From contig NC_081153.1 in NCBI RefSeq assembly GCF_958295425.1, positions 4,592,028-4,656,027 on the forward strand: a DNA stretch of 64,000 nt. The letters run 5' to 3'. Source of the stretch: Solea solea (Eukaryota; Chordata; Actinopteri; Pleuronectiformes; Soleidae). The position numbers and the translations under genes are program-made. Position 1 is the first letter of the stretch. Every line of letters starts with the position of its first letter. The notes beneath the pieces are model-generated. The model saw nothing but the letters and a program-made list of their open reading frames with translations. It made no database searches and was not told where the DNA came from. Below are positions 37,192 to 48,400 of this stretch, in pieces.

Positions 37192-37285
37192 GGCAGTGTT
37201 AGCTCACTTGGTAGAGCTGCTGTCCTCTGTTGAGGTGACAATCCTCAGTGCAGGTTTGAATCTCGCATTGGAATGTTCCCTGTCT
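37192..37285 (+). repeat. tRNA-like segment at the satellite edge (plus)
   Basis: TTAGCTCACTTGGTAGAGC closely matches the A-box/D-arm of a tRNA, and GGTTTGAATCTCG fits a degraded B-box/T-arm about 40 bp later. The acceptor stem does not pair well, so this is a tRNA-derived relic or SINE head, not a working tRNA gene. A third such segment with GGTTCAACTCCCG lies on the minus strand near 37370-37450. Confidence 0.6.
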
Positions 37286-37450
37286 CCGTTTCCTCTCTCT
37301 CTGCACTAAACTATCGAAAAAGGCATACGTATGTCGTCTAAAATCAGTCTTGAAAGTCATACTATAGTATGTTGCAACAAAGTGTCGTAGTTTAGTCTGA
37401 GCCGGGAGTTGAACCCACTTCCTTTGAGTTGAAAGACTGTGTTTTATGGG

Positions 37451-40267
37451 CTTTCCCATGCCCCAAAACTCCTGTTTCTATGCAACCACATCAGAGGGGC
37501 CAACGAAAATGGAAAAAAACGCTTTTATCACGTGACGTTTTTTCAAAATGTTTCACATACATGAAGAACAGTTGGTACACATGTCAATCATGTCAGGATG
37601 ATCCAATAAGTTCATGAGAACTTTGCCGTAAGTCCTACAGGAAGGCCGCCATCTTGGGTTGAACGGCCATTATTGGGGTGATTTTGGCGATTTGGCACGT
37701 CTGGTATTTGAACAAGCTTTTCCTCAAGCTTTAATGCGATCATCTTCAAGTCAGAAAAAAGTGGTATCAGATCATCCCTCGTCAACATACACACTCAACT
37801 TCTCAACTGGTTGTGTGAATTTGACCATTTAGTCCTAATATTTACCAATTACAGGATACAAGACGCTGGGAATGTTGTTTTCTCAGGTATATAAATATTG
37901 ATCCCATCTATAAACACCTATTTCATGATAGATTAATTATTCCAATTAGCTTGGCTGCCAGACTGACATTTTAGGATTATTGCTCACCTCTCGTTCACCT
38001 GATGGCTAATAAAAGTTTAATAAACAGCCCTCGTCATTTCCCCTTGGAAACACAAATGTTATACGTGACTTATTATGACTGTGCCAATATGAACCAATGC
38101 ATAAATGCATTGTGCTTCACATAATAATGAGCGATTCTCATGCAAATAGTGAGCTCCATCTGCTGGAGGTAGAGGCAAACAATGACTCTTTTCCTTTTTA
38201 ATGATTGCCCCAGTTTTGAGCAGATATGGGAGTCAAAGTCAAGTCCAAAGTCAGTCTTGCATGAATCAAGAGAGTCAAGTTGGTTTTAAATCATGTACGT
38301 ACAGATTGTTGACTGTGCTTTATAAATAAAGTTGGATTAGATTGGATTGGATTAAATCAAGCAAGTCGATTTGTATGAATAGAGAAGATGGTGATTTCCC
38401 AGATATTCCACATTTATTATGGTAAAAAAAAGAGGTTTTATCAGTAACAGAAACAGTGTCACTCATACAACGTAAGAACAGTGTCATGGTCCCACATACA
38501 ACTGAAAACAGATTGAATTAACATCAATAAAATGAAAATAAATAGAACTGCAGAGCCTAAAATGTAAATGGTGTGCATTGTGCGACTCAAATCAAAAGAA
38601 GAAAACCACACAAGTACATAATTTTTTTTTCTGATGACTTTTTAATTGGAAAAGCCCCTGATTACATGCTCACCCACATACTTTCAGTGATGTGTGGATC
38701 ATGGTTCTGCATTACATATAATAATTGATTTTTAAGTTCATTGATAGTGAACTGTGTGTGTAGTTAGTGTGAGACAGAAAACAGTTTAAATATATTTTTT
38801 TAAATCAATAATGGTTGTAACAGGTGCTTCACACCCTTAATCCAACACATGATAAACATTACGTTACATAAATATTAAAAAGTGATGGTCGAGGCACTGT
38901 ATTGCTTTATTTCTCCAAGGAATCCTCAAAAAGGAAAATGTCCAAACGCACCTGATCACTTCCCTCGGCCTTCTCTGTATCGATCTGTTCAATCCAGTGG
39001 AAGCACCAGCAGCTTATTTGTGTCGCTAATGGCCAAATGGGGGGAAATAAATCATAGTATTTACAGTATAAAAGCAAGAGTGTGCAATGATTTAAAATAT
39101 TAGCCTTAAAAATAATCTTAATGGGTCACGGATTTGTAAAAGGACGAATTGAGTGCCTTTCGTATCGTGTTTGCTGAGTGGGCAGGAACACTGTGGGAAG
39201 TGTGTGAGTTAATGATAGTGAGAGACTTGAAACTGTCAGAATCAGACGCAGCAGAGGTCAAGGGTCACGCTGATTAAACATGCTTTCATCCCGGTGTGTT
39301 TGCTGCAGTGACAGCAGCGGCCAGAGTCACAGTGTTTGCTTCATTCTGCCATAAAAAGAACAAGTTATTGGTTTGTAGAAAGAGAGATGTTATGTTATAC
39401 ATGTTATCATGTATTTAAGGTTTTCTTTTTACCAGTAATATTGAGGAGAATTCATATGTGGATGTGATTCAGAAAAGACAAAGAGTGGGAGTCCTACATC
39501 CAGCCAGCAGAGTCAGTCTCCGGAGCAGCGGATGTGAGCGGCTACAGCAGTGGGAGATATTTGCAGCTTTGCCTGCAGTTTTTATTTTTTATTTTTTTAT
39601 TTTTCCGTTTTTAAGATATTCTACTTTTAATGGGTCGGTCCAGCCAATTACATTTCATTAAATTAAAGTGCGTGCCCAGATTTTAAGATGCGGAACAGTG
39701 AATTTTAGCCTCATCGCTCTGATGGCTCAACCATCTCAGTCAATCATACGACTAAAGTTGGAGGCAGGAAGTTTTCTTGGTTTATCCTCTTTTACTTGAA
39801 AAATCTCCAAGACATTTCTAAAACTCTGAGCAAATAAAATCACAATGATCTGCATGGCCATGTGTCAGAGGAAGTAAGTCAGAAAATAGTCAAAGAAAAA
39901 ACTCCTTTCCGTTTATTGAAATGCCTTTAATGGAGTGGCACGGTCACGTTGAATGGTTTAAAACAAACACTTGTACTTGTAAGTGTTTCAGCATCAAGCC
40001 TCATGCCTTGGAGTTCTTTCTTTGACTTTGTTTCTTGATGTTTTCCACCTCTTATGAACCTCATGTGAGTCCTTGAAGCAGCTCGTACCCAACCTTTACT
40101 TTTATTTCAAGTATGAGCGTTATACAGTAAAGTTGATTGTGTCAGTGTGGAACCACAGTAGTGATGAGGAACTGCTCGTCTGTACCATGTTGTTGTTGTT
40201 GTTGTTGTTGTTGTCAGTGTTTGGGCTCCAGGTGACTGCTCAACAGTCACTCCTTAGTCCTGCCCGG
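37451..40267. other. Region 3' of trak1 (part is probably its 3' UTR)
   Basis: No other gene recognised. Part of this is likely trak1 3' UTR, but the polyadenylation site is not fixed: minus-strand AATAAA-type motifs occur in the T-rich stretch near 39575-39600 and elsewhere. A LINE-like 3' tail (CTTTATAAATAAAGTTGGAT plus ATTGGATT units) lies at 38312-38358. Confidence 0.5.
38312..38358 (+). mobile_element. LINE 3'-tail fragment
   Basis: CTTTATAAATAAAGTTGGAT followed by ATTGGATT-type units, the 3' end and short tail repeat typical of L2/CR1-like fish LINEs. A second copy is at 46985-47035. Confidence 0.6.
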
Positions 40268-40862
40268 CTACTCCTGAGGACCTGGGGCTTTCATGGCCAT
40301 GCTGGCGCCAACCATGGCCGGATAACTCCGGTTTCTCCTGATTCCATCAGTCCCAAAGGGGGAACCTGACCTGCGGAGCCCACCCAGATGCCCTAACATG
40401 GGGCTGGGACTCATTGCTCTGCCACCTGGGGCTCCGGCCACGCCCAGTCGCTTCACCTTGTCCAGCAGGTTGAGGTTGTGGACGGTCACACTCACGTCCG
40501 TTTGGCTTTCACAGTCCCGCCCTCTTTGCCTGCCCCTCATCCCCCCAGTCACCTCTTTAAGAATAGATCGTGCTGGTTTCGAGGCCAGGAAGTTGTCGTA
40601 CGAGGGGCTCTTAAAGTCAAACCCTGCAGACGTATGCACAGAGGAAGCTCCAGGTCCTGTGGGGGAGTTCGGAGGGGTGGAGGGTCGCAGAGGGTCAGGG
40701 TGTGGTGCTCGGTTAGGGGCGATGGAAGTGCTCAGTAGGACTCCCCCGCTGCTCTGACCGTGCTCGTGCCCCTGGCTCTGGTGATACATCGCTGCTGAGA
40801 TCCCTCTCTCCTGGAGGAGGCGCACTAACCCCAGGGAGGTGCTGGTGGTTCGTGTTGCATCT
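40268..40862 (-). CDS. trak1: trak1 last coding exon R
   Basis: DATRTTSTSLGLVRLLQERG then ISAAMYHQSQ, PSTPPNSPTGPG, SPSYDNFLASKPARSILKEV, SQTDVSVTVHNLNLLDKVKR and GIRRNRSYPAMVGASMAMKA, ending PGPQE and TAG at 40270-40268. Mammalian TRAK1 has about 20 more residues after MKAP; either the fish protein ends here or a further splice at CCCCAG|GTCCTC is used. Confidence 0.95.
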
Positions 40863-42389
40863 CTGCAGAAACCATGGAAAATAAAGTTTAAAAAAAGTCA
40901 TGGGTCAAAGGTTGAGCCAAGAAGACATAGTCAACCTGACCAAAATGGAAATTCATTGTCATGGGGTCAGTTCCTTTGGAAATTTGGTATTAACCACATT
41001 TCCGTGATTCTCCGAGACTCTAGCTTCTAGCATTTTTTGTTCCTTTGATGCTTTTTCTAATAGTTTTTTCCCTCTTTTTCAGCTCCCTGGACTCAGAGCT
41101 GTGCCTGTAAGCCTCTGCACCCTCAATTGTGTTTTTCCTTTGGCTTGATTTTGTTTGTCTTTTGTAAATAAATGACTCCTTTTCTTTCCCAAAACACGAT
41201 ATGGACTTCCTCTTACCTTTTTTACTATATAAAATGCAACTTTCAATAGAAAATTGTGTTCTCATTTAGAGGAAATTTGATTTACAGCTGGTTTTGTCCA
41301 GTTGGATCCTGGCTGCAGGTGACGCCTGTAAACATCTGGCTACAAAAATCACAAATCTCAAGTTTTGTCCATTATTATATCATATTACATTATATTATAT
41401 TATATTATATTATATTATATTATGTTATATTATATTATGTTATTTTATATTATATTACATTATATTATATTATATTATATTATATTATATTATATAATGT
41501 TATTTTATATTATATTATATTATATTATGTTATAGTATATTATGTTATTTTATATTATATTATATTATATTATATTATATTATATCATATCATATCATAT
41601 CATATCATATCATATCATATCATATCATATTATATTATATTATATCATATTATATAACTGTATCTGGAGCCTTGCCTGAGGTTCGTTGAGGATTCTGACG
41701 TCCTGAGACTGAGCCTCCGCGGCGTACAGGGCGTCACAGCAGGAGTCCCCAACAGACTGCTGGTCATCACGCAAGAGGACGACGCTGGGACTGGGTTCAG
41801 ACTGAAAATAAAGCAAACACAAGGACAGAATAAGACGGTGCTTCTTATTTCTCTCAACTTAAATGGCACCATTGTCCATTTAACAGCACCAGACTGTGTC
41901 TTTAAAACCACGAGCACCAGCATGAATAATTTAGCTTGGACATGGTCACAATGTCACTTAGCACACTCTCGGCTTCTCTGAGTGCCATTTTAACTCCACA
42001 GCATCACTGCATTAACGTGCATTATTTGTTCAAAGCACTTTTAGGTTCATATGTTCACATTTTTAGTGTTATTACAAAACACAGAGTGTAATAAAACAAG
42101 CAGCTTTATTTCTTTTTAAAAGCCTGCGCTCTTCTTTAAATGTGCAAAGACATGACTTTGTAAACAAACAAGGAGTTTGGTTTAAATAAAGACTGATTTT
42201 GAGAAACTTGTGAAATAAAAGTGGGTGATTATGATAAAAAAAGGAGGAAAAACTTTGAGAAACTCACCTTGGTGTGACACGCGTCAGCTCATCAGTCGGG
42301 TGAAGGATCCGACAGGTGGTGAAGGTGTAGGTGGAGCTGGTGTGAGCCATGCATTTACCTGGGTAGTACGCAGCTGAAAGACGTGCGAA

Positions 42390-42428
<39 letters not shown>

Positions 42429-45400
42429 CAGCCGTTCTAATTGAATAGTCCTGCTGTACAACACTGCACTGTGATGATGGTTAATGACAAAGTGTGTGTG
42501 TGGTCTAAATAAAGTTTATCTCATCTCATCTTAAACACGTTTGTCATCTTGGCTGCATCGCAAAGTGCATGGAATCAAAAAGGTGCACACTGTTGGTAAA
42601 CATTACGTCATAATACGACCCACAAACATCTCACAGAACCTTTAACAGAATGCCAAAGGACTATCAATCTCATTTTTTCTCTCTTCTCTCTTTCACCCCA
42701 ACCGGTCGAGGCAGATGGCTGCACATCTCTGAGTCTGGTTCTATCAGAGATTGTTAATCCTGATCCTGTTAAAAGGGAGTTTTTTCTCTCCACTGATGCC
42801 TAGTGCTTGCTCATTGTGTGAACTGTTGGGTTTCTTTGATGTTGTCTACGTACAGTGCCTTGAGATAATGTACGCTATGATTTTTGGCGCTATACAAATA
42901 AAATGGAATTGAATTGAATTGAATGAAGGGCCGCATGTGGCCCACGAGCCGCCGTTTGAATCGGCTGGATGTACAGTACAGTATAAGTGTGTTGTACGTC
43001 CTCACCCAGAGCGTCAGTGTTGCTGAGGTGTGGTGACGGAGATGGAGACGAGGGAGAAAGTGCAGCGAGGCGGTGCAGAGGCTGACCGACGTTGGCGTCC
43101 ACGGTGCCAGATGTGGAGGAGGAGGAGGAGGAGGAGGACGGGAGGTGCACGGCAGGAGAGGCAGAAGCAGAGGATGTGGGAAGATTCTGGAAGTACTGCT
43201 CACCTGGTTCGTCCTCTTCAAAGCCGCCCCACGGATAAACCTGCACAGCAGCGGCACCGAGGGAGATCATTGTTTGAACTCAACTGACAAAAGTTAATAT
43301 TTAAAGTTAAACACACACAGAGACACAGACCTGCTCCAGCTCCAGCTCCAGAGGTCTGTAACCCTTTGGTACGACTCCAGGCCTGGCATCCAGAATGACA
43401 CCGAGGTGAGGCTGAGCTAACTGCTGCCAGTGGTGCAGGGTGGCCGAGCCTGGAGGAGAAAAACATGAAAACATGTGAAATGTACTTAATGCCACTTTTT
43501 TCACTTTCCACAGATGTTCAGTGATGTGGGATGTGTTCTTCTTCTAAAAAAGAAGTTCTTTGCCTCATAAGTGGTGTCTTCTGTTTTTAGTTGAAGACTA
43601 CAAGCATATGTGAAAGAACAAATACTGTAACAATTTATGTGATTTGGAATAATGGAATAACAACCTTTTTTCAAAAATAATATTTAATATATTAATATAT
43701 TTAATGACTATCGACCAAAACGAATGGTTAATATAAAACTCACTGATGATGAATAAAGACAGCAGGAGAACAGAGCGAGAGACAATAAAACGCAGAGGAG
43801 TAAAAAAAAAGAAATGAAATGGAGCATTTAGGACGAGAATTAGGTTTTTATTAGTCAGAGTTTGAAACAGATGAACAGAGACAGAATGAAACAGGAAAAC
43901 GTCAGCATACAAAAAAGAAGGAAGTCATAAATGAGTAAATAAATAATTATAAGAGAGAGATAATGCACAACAAGGAACAGTGGTAACAATAGATGATCTA
44001 TCTAGTAACTAAAAAAGGATGTTTTTGTTTTTAAATGCAGTATGAATCATCACCAGCAGGGGGCAGCACAGGCCAACAGCAGCCACTAATGCTGAACAAC
44101 AACAATAAATGACACAAAACTGCTCTTTCAAGTCACATATGTGTCACACTGTAATCTGAAATGTCACGTCAGGCGTCCTCCAGAGTTAAACGTGTAATTA
44201 AACCTATGGCATGTTTAATACTCTGTATGTACGCTCTTATTTTAGTCTAGATTGAGATGTTGACTCTCTTCCCTAATGTTTAGAGCCACCCTCTGGGCTG
44301 TGTGTCTTTGTAATAACTGTGTGGAGATCCGAAGCTGCCCGACTTTTCATGGTGCATCAAAGACCAGAAAGAGTTGAAGAGCATGAGTGACAGCGGGCGC
44401 TCTCTCCTCTCTCTGGCTCCCTTCATCTTCTTGCTCCCCGCTCGGTCCCTGGCCCACCTCTTCCCTCTCTCCCTCTCTATCCCAGCTCCCGTCTTCCTCG
44501 CCCACCCCCATCCTTTCTCTCTCATCCCCTCCAGTGTCCTGCTCTCTCTGTGTCGTTCACCCTCCCACTTCCTCCCGCGCTCCCCCTCGCCCTCACCTTC
44601 GAGCGGTTTGACGATCTGGAGTTTGTCGGGGAGGTAGGCTCCCCGCGAGGCCCACATGTGGAGGTTCCCCAGGGACATGATGCTCTCTGAGGGGGTCAAC
44701 AGTGCACTCTCCTGGTTCAGAGTGTCGTGCAGTCCTCCGTGACCTCCTCTCCATCTCTCCCTCTCCTCTTCAAAGAAGCGCCTCTCGCTCAGGTTGTTTT
44801 GTCGCCGCAGAGACAGGCGGCGCAGGGCCAGCCTCAGGTCCTCGGAACCGTTTGCCTTTTTCTCTCGGCCCTCTGTGCTGCTGTCAGAACAGGGATGAAA
44901 CAGAAACCAAGGTCACTCATATCTGTCACATAATGATGTTAGTTCAGTCAGGGAAACGACTCTTGTGCCCGCTTAGTTGCAGTTGTTGTCAATCGAGACA
45001 TCATCTTTCTTAATCTGTCTGTCCAATAGCACAACAACATTAATAATCTATGTTAACCTATCGTCCCTCTAGCATCTTTTGGCTGTAAAAAAAAAAAACC
45101 TGTTCCTAACTGTTAAAAACGCAACGGGTTTTAAAGTTCTCATATTTCAACAACGGTTGATGATACAGATTGAATTTTTGGTTTGTGACTGTCAGGAGGC
45201 TTTAAGGAGCTCCCACATTTCAATTTGTGAAAAACAGGTGTGAATTGACAGAGAAATTAAAGAAAATTTTTTTTTTCAGTTTTTACAATTTACAATTTCA
45301 ACAATTGGAAAATCTGAAAATGTCCAAAAAAAGTACAAAACTTAAACTGCGATTGTTTAAAAACCGTCATAGGTATCAAAACTTTGATTTAGGTGAGAAA

Positions 45401-48400
45401 AGTCTCCCGTCTTGTGACCCGTTTAAAGTTCCAACCACGTCTCTACATTAAAGTATGACGACACTGTGAGGCTCCAAAAAGGGGCTGGGTTCAAATGTTT
45501 TTTTTTCGACCGTTTGTGTATGTGGAAATACTCAAGTTTTTTGCAATTTTTGTCGCCATGGTTACTCGAAACGCTTAGAAAAATCATAGCACAGCGTTGC
45601 CAATCAAACCGCACGTTTTAATATTTGATATTTCTCAACCTTGTGGGACGAGTCTCGCACCAAACTTAATGACGGATCTGTACCAGCGACCTTTTAGTTA
45701 CGAGCCAAATTCCTTTCCTCTTGGCCGTGCTGTATAAAAACAACAAGAAGTAACATTAGCAATTGAATGGCCACCAGGGGGCGATACCACTGTTTGCAAA
45801 AAGAACTTGGTTTGAATGATTCAATGGGAAAATGAGTTTACTTCTCAGTTTCAGCTCTTCTAAAATAAACTATGTTCCCATTGAGAGAAAAACAGATGAT
45901 AATCATGGCACATGTGAGTGGACGCCGTGCGATGGACAGCTGGTATTGTCCAGTACGTGCGGACGCCGTGCGATGGACAGCTGGTACTGTCCAGTACGTG
46001 CGGTTGCAGGTGATGCAAATCTCAAGGCTTCTAATCGGGAGTTTGTTTAGCAAGGACAAGAGGTCCATTGTTATCCAAAGTCTATGCTGCTCCTCACCTG
46101 GCCTGATTAGCTGCCGTCTCCATCAGGATGCTCTGCGTACGGTTGTCAAGGGCGATGCAGTCTGCGCCAAAGTCACCGCCAAACATGCTGTGTGAGTGTG
46201 GCGTGGAGAGGCCACTGGACTGAGGGGACGTGTGAGCGGACAGAGACTGGTTGGAGCCCGGGATGTTGGAGCCGGTCGGCGTCAGTGAGCGCTGACGGAC
46301 TGTCTGGTTGACGTTCTTCACCGTTTCAAACACACGCTTACGGTGGGTCCTGTGAACAATCGAAGGAATATACACATGTAAATGAATACACCACAAAATT
46401 GACTATTTGTATTGTTATTTGTACTGTTGTTGTTGTGTATATTTTTATATTTATATGTTTAAAGTTTAGCAATTTTAGGATTTTAGTTTTAGTATTAGGA
46501 AATGTCTGTCCATCAGCTGTGCCTGTGCACTTTAACTGTTTCCACCGAGGGCGAATGAGAAACGTCCTCTTGATTCTTTGTATGTCTGGTACATGTGAAG
46601 AATTGACAATAAAGCTGACTTTGAGGATTGATCTGAGACAGAATCAGTGTAAAATCCTTAGTAAGATTTAGTTGGTGCATTTACAATTTAAGGATTATAA
46701 CTTCAATCTCAATTTTCATTGATTCAAAAAAATATATCACAATTTCTCTTTTTCCTAAACACTTTTTTAAAAATGTGTTATGGCAAATACTCCATATTAC
46801 AAAAACTAACACTAAAACTAATAAAAAAGCAAACTAAAACTAAGCATTTACAAAAACAAATTAAAACTAACTAATTTGAAAGGTGTTGTTTTTGTACTTT
46901 CTACAGTATTTTATTGTTTGTTCTTAGGTATGGTAGGTCTCACGTTTTTATCTTTTATTTGTTTTATTTATCTCTGATGTACAGCACTATGTTGCAGCTT
47001 TTTAAAGTGCTTTATAAATAAAGTTGGATTGGATTGAAAAAACAAAAACTCAAAAACTATATAAAAAGTAAAACTAATGAAAAATCCAAAACTCTTATAA
47101 CCTTGATTTTCACCACTGTATTTGAACTTTCTCAGGTGGTTTGAGAACCACTGCTCTGAAACTATACTATAATCACCTCACAATCGTTACTTCACGTTTG
47201 AGTGTAATATGAAATAGTTGATCCGTACTTCTGTTCCTCACACTCTGGGTCGTCCAGGGTCATCTCCTTCCTCATGGTTCCCTCAATCTCAGCTGCCAGA
47301 GAATCCTGCAACACAGAAAACTCGTGACGGCATGAATGCAAGACGGATATTTAAATCTCACACACACACACACACACTTCCTCCTCACCATCGGGTACAG
47401 TCCCAGCGGGTGGTAGCGTCGAGGTGTTCCTGCCGGGTAGTTTCTGTTCCTCAGGTTCTTCAGCTCCTCCTGAGCTTCGTGTAACATCTCAATGCACTCT
47501 GAGTACTTCTCCTCCAACTCCTGCAGCTGTTGAATTACAGATTATTTTAGAATTAACCACAACCACTGAGACAAAAAAAAGAGTTTACAGTGAATAAATA
47601 AGAAGACAAAAGCTGGAGAAGAAGAGGAAACATGAAAGCTACCTCTGCTGTGAGCTGTCTTTGAGCGTCTTTAGCTGCCACCAGGTGTTGAGAGAGCTCC
47701 TCGTTCTCCACCGCATACTAAAAAACATACAAAACACACAGGTGTGAATGGGTAAAACTAACAGTGAATAATATTAGTTGCATTATTTAGTGTCTGTGCA
47801 CGTGTTCTCACTGATTTTGCTTTCTTTTGCAGGTCCACGATCTGAGAGAGGAGGTGCGTGATCTCCTCTTGCTGCCGCGAGGCATCCTCGGTCTTACGGG
47901 CCAGTTCCTCTGCGATGGTGGATATTTGGAGACTGGACAACCCTGAGAGGACACAGTGAGGGAGGGAGGGAGAGTACAGTTCAACCAGTAAAGAAAAAAT
48001 AAATAAAACATCCCTCAAAGCAAGAATGACACAAAACTCACTGAGTTCTTTGACACAGTCGTTGACAAGCTGCTGCTCCTTCTCCTCATATATTTCAGTC
48101 TCTGACTTCAGATGGTGAGCCTACACACACAGACATCCACAAATAAAAATATGTCTTACTGTATTTCACACTTGTAACATGTGCTGTTGTTTAAAAACAA
48201 ACCTCTGAGCGCAGTGACAGGTTCTCTTCCTCCAGCTCTTTGAGTTTCTTCTGGAGTGTGTCGCCCCCTGATGCAGTTGCCAATTTACTCCTTTTACCCC
48301 TGTAAACAGAGGAAAAACAGTGAGTTTATATTAACTTTTTTTACAAGCAGAGTGAAGGATATTAATGAAGAAAGGAAAGTGTGGAAGTAAATCTGTGCCA

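Larger units (their letters stand above)
36151..37365. repeat. 38-bp satellite block with tRNA-like inserts
   Basis: The unit is TCATAGTATAGTATGTCGTC followed by TAAAATCGGTCAAAAAAG, in roughly 24-26 copies. Variants CTAAAATC/CCAAAATC and GTATAG/GCATAG recur in alternation around 36540-36900, hinting at higher-order units of about two to three monomers. The array is broken at 36370-36490 and after 37190 by tRNA-like segments. A single remaining monomer lies at 37320-37365. Confidence 0.9.

Noticed and set aside
37192..37285. Functional tRNA gene
   Set aside because: D-arm and T-loop-like motifs are present, but the acceptor stem does not pair and the T-arm is degraded.
40398..40757. Plus-strand frames of 119 and 86 codons
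   Set aside because: They are antisense to the last trak1 exon, whose minus-strand protein has clear homology.
42811..43270. Extended minus-strand frames of 148 and 126 codons
   Set aside because: Only the part 43006-43240 is a trak1 exon; the remainder runs into intron and a LINE 3' end.
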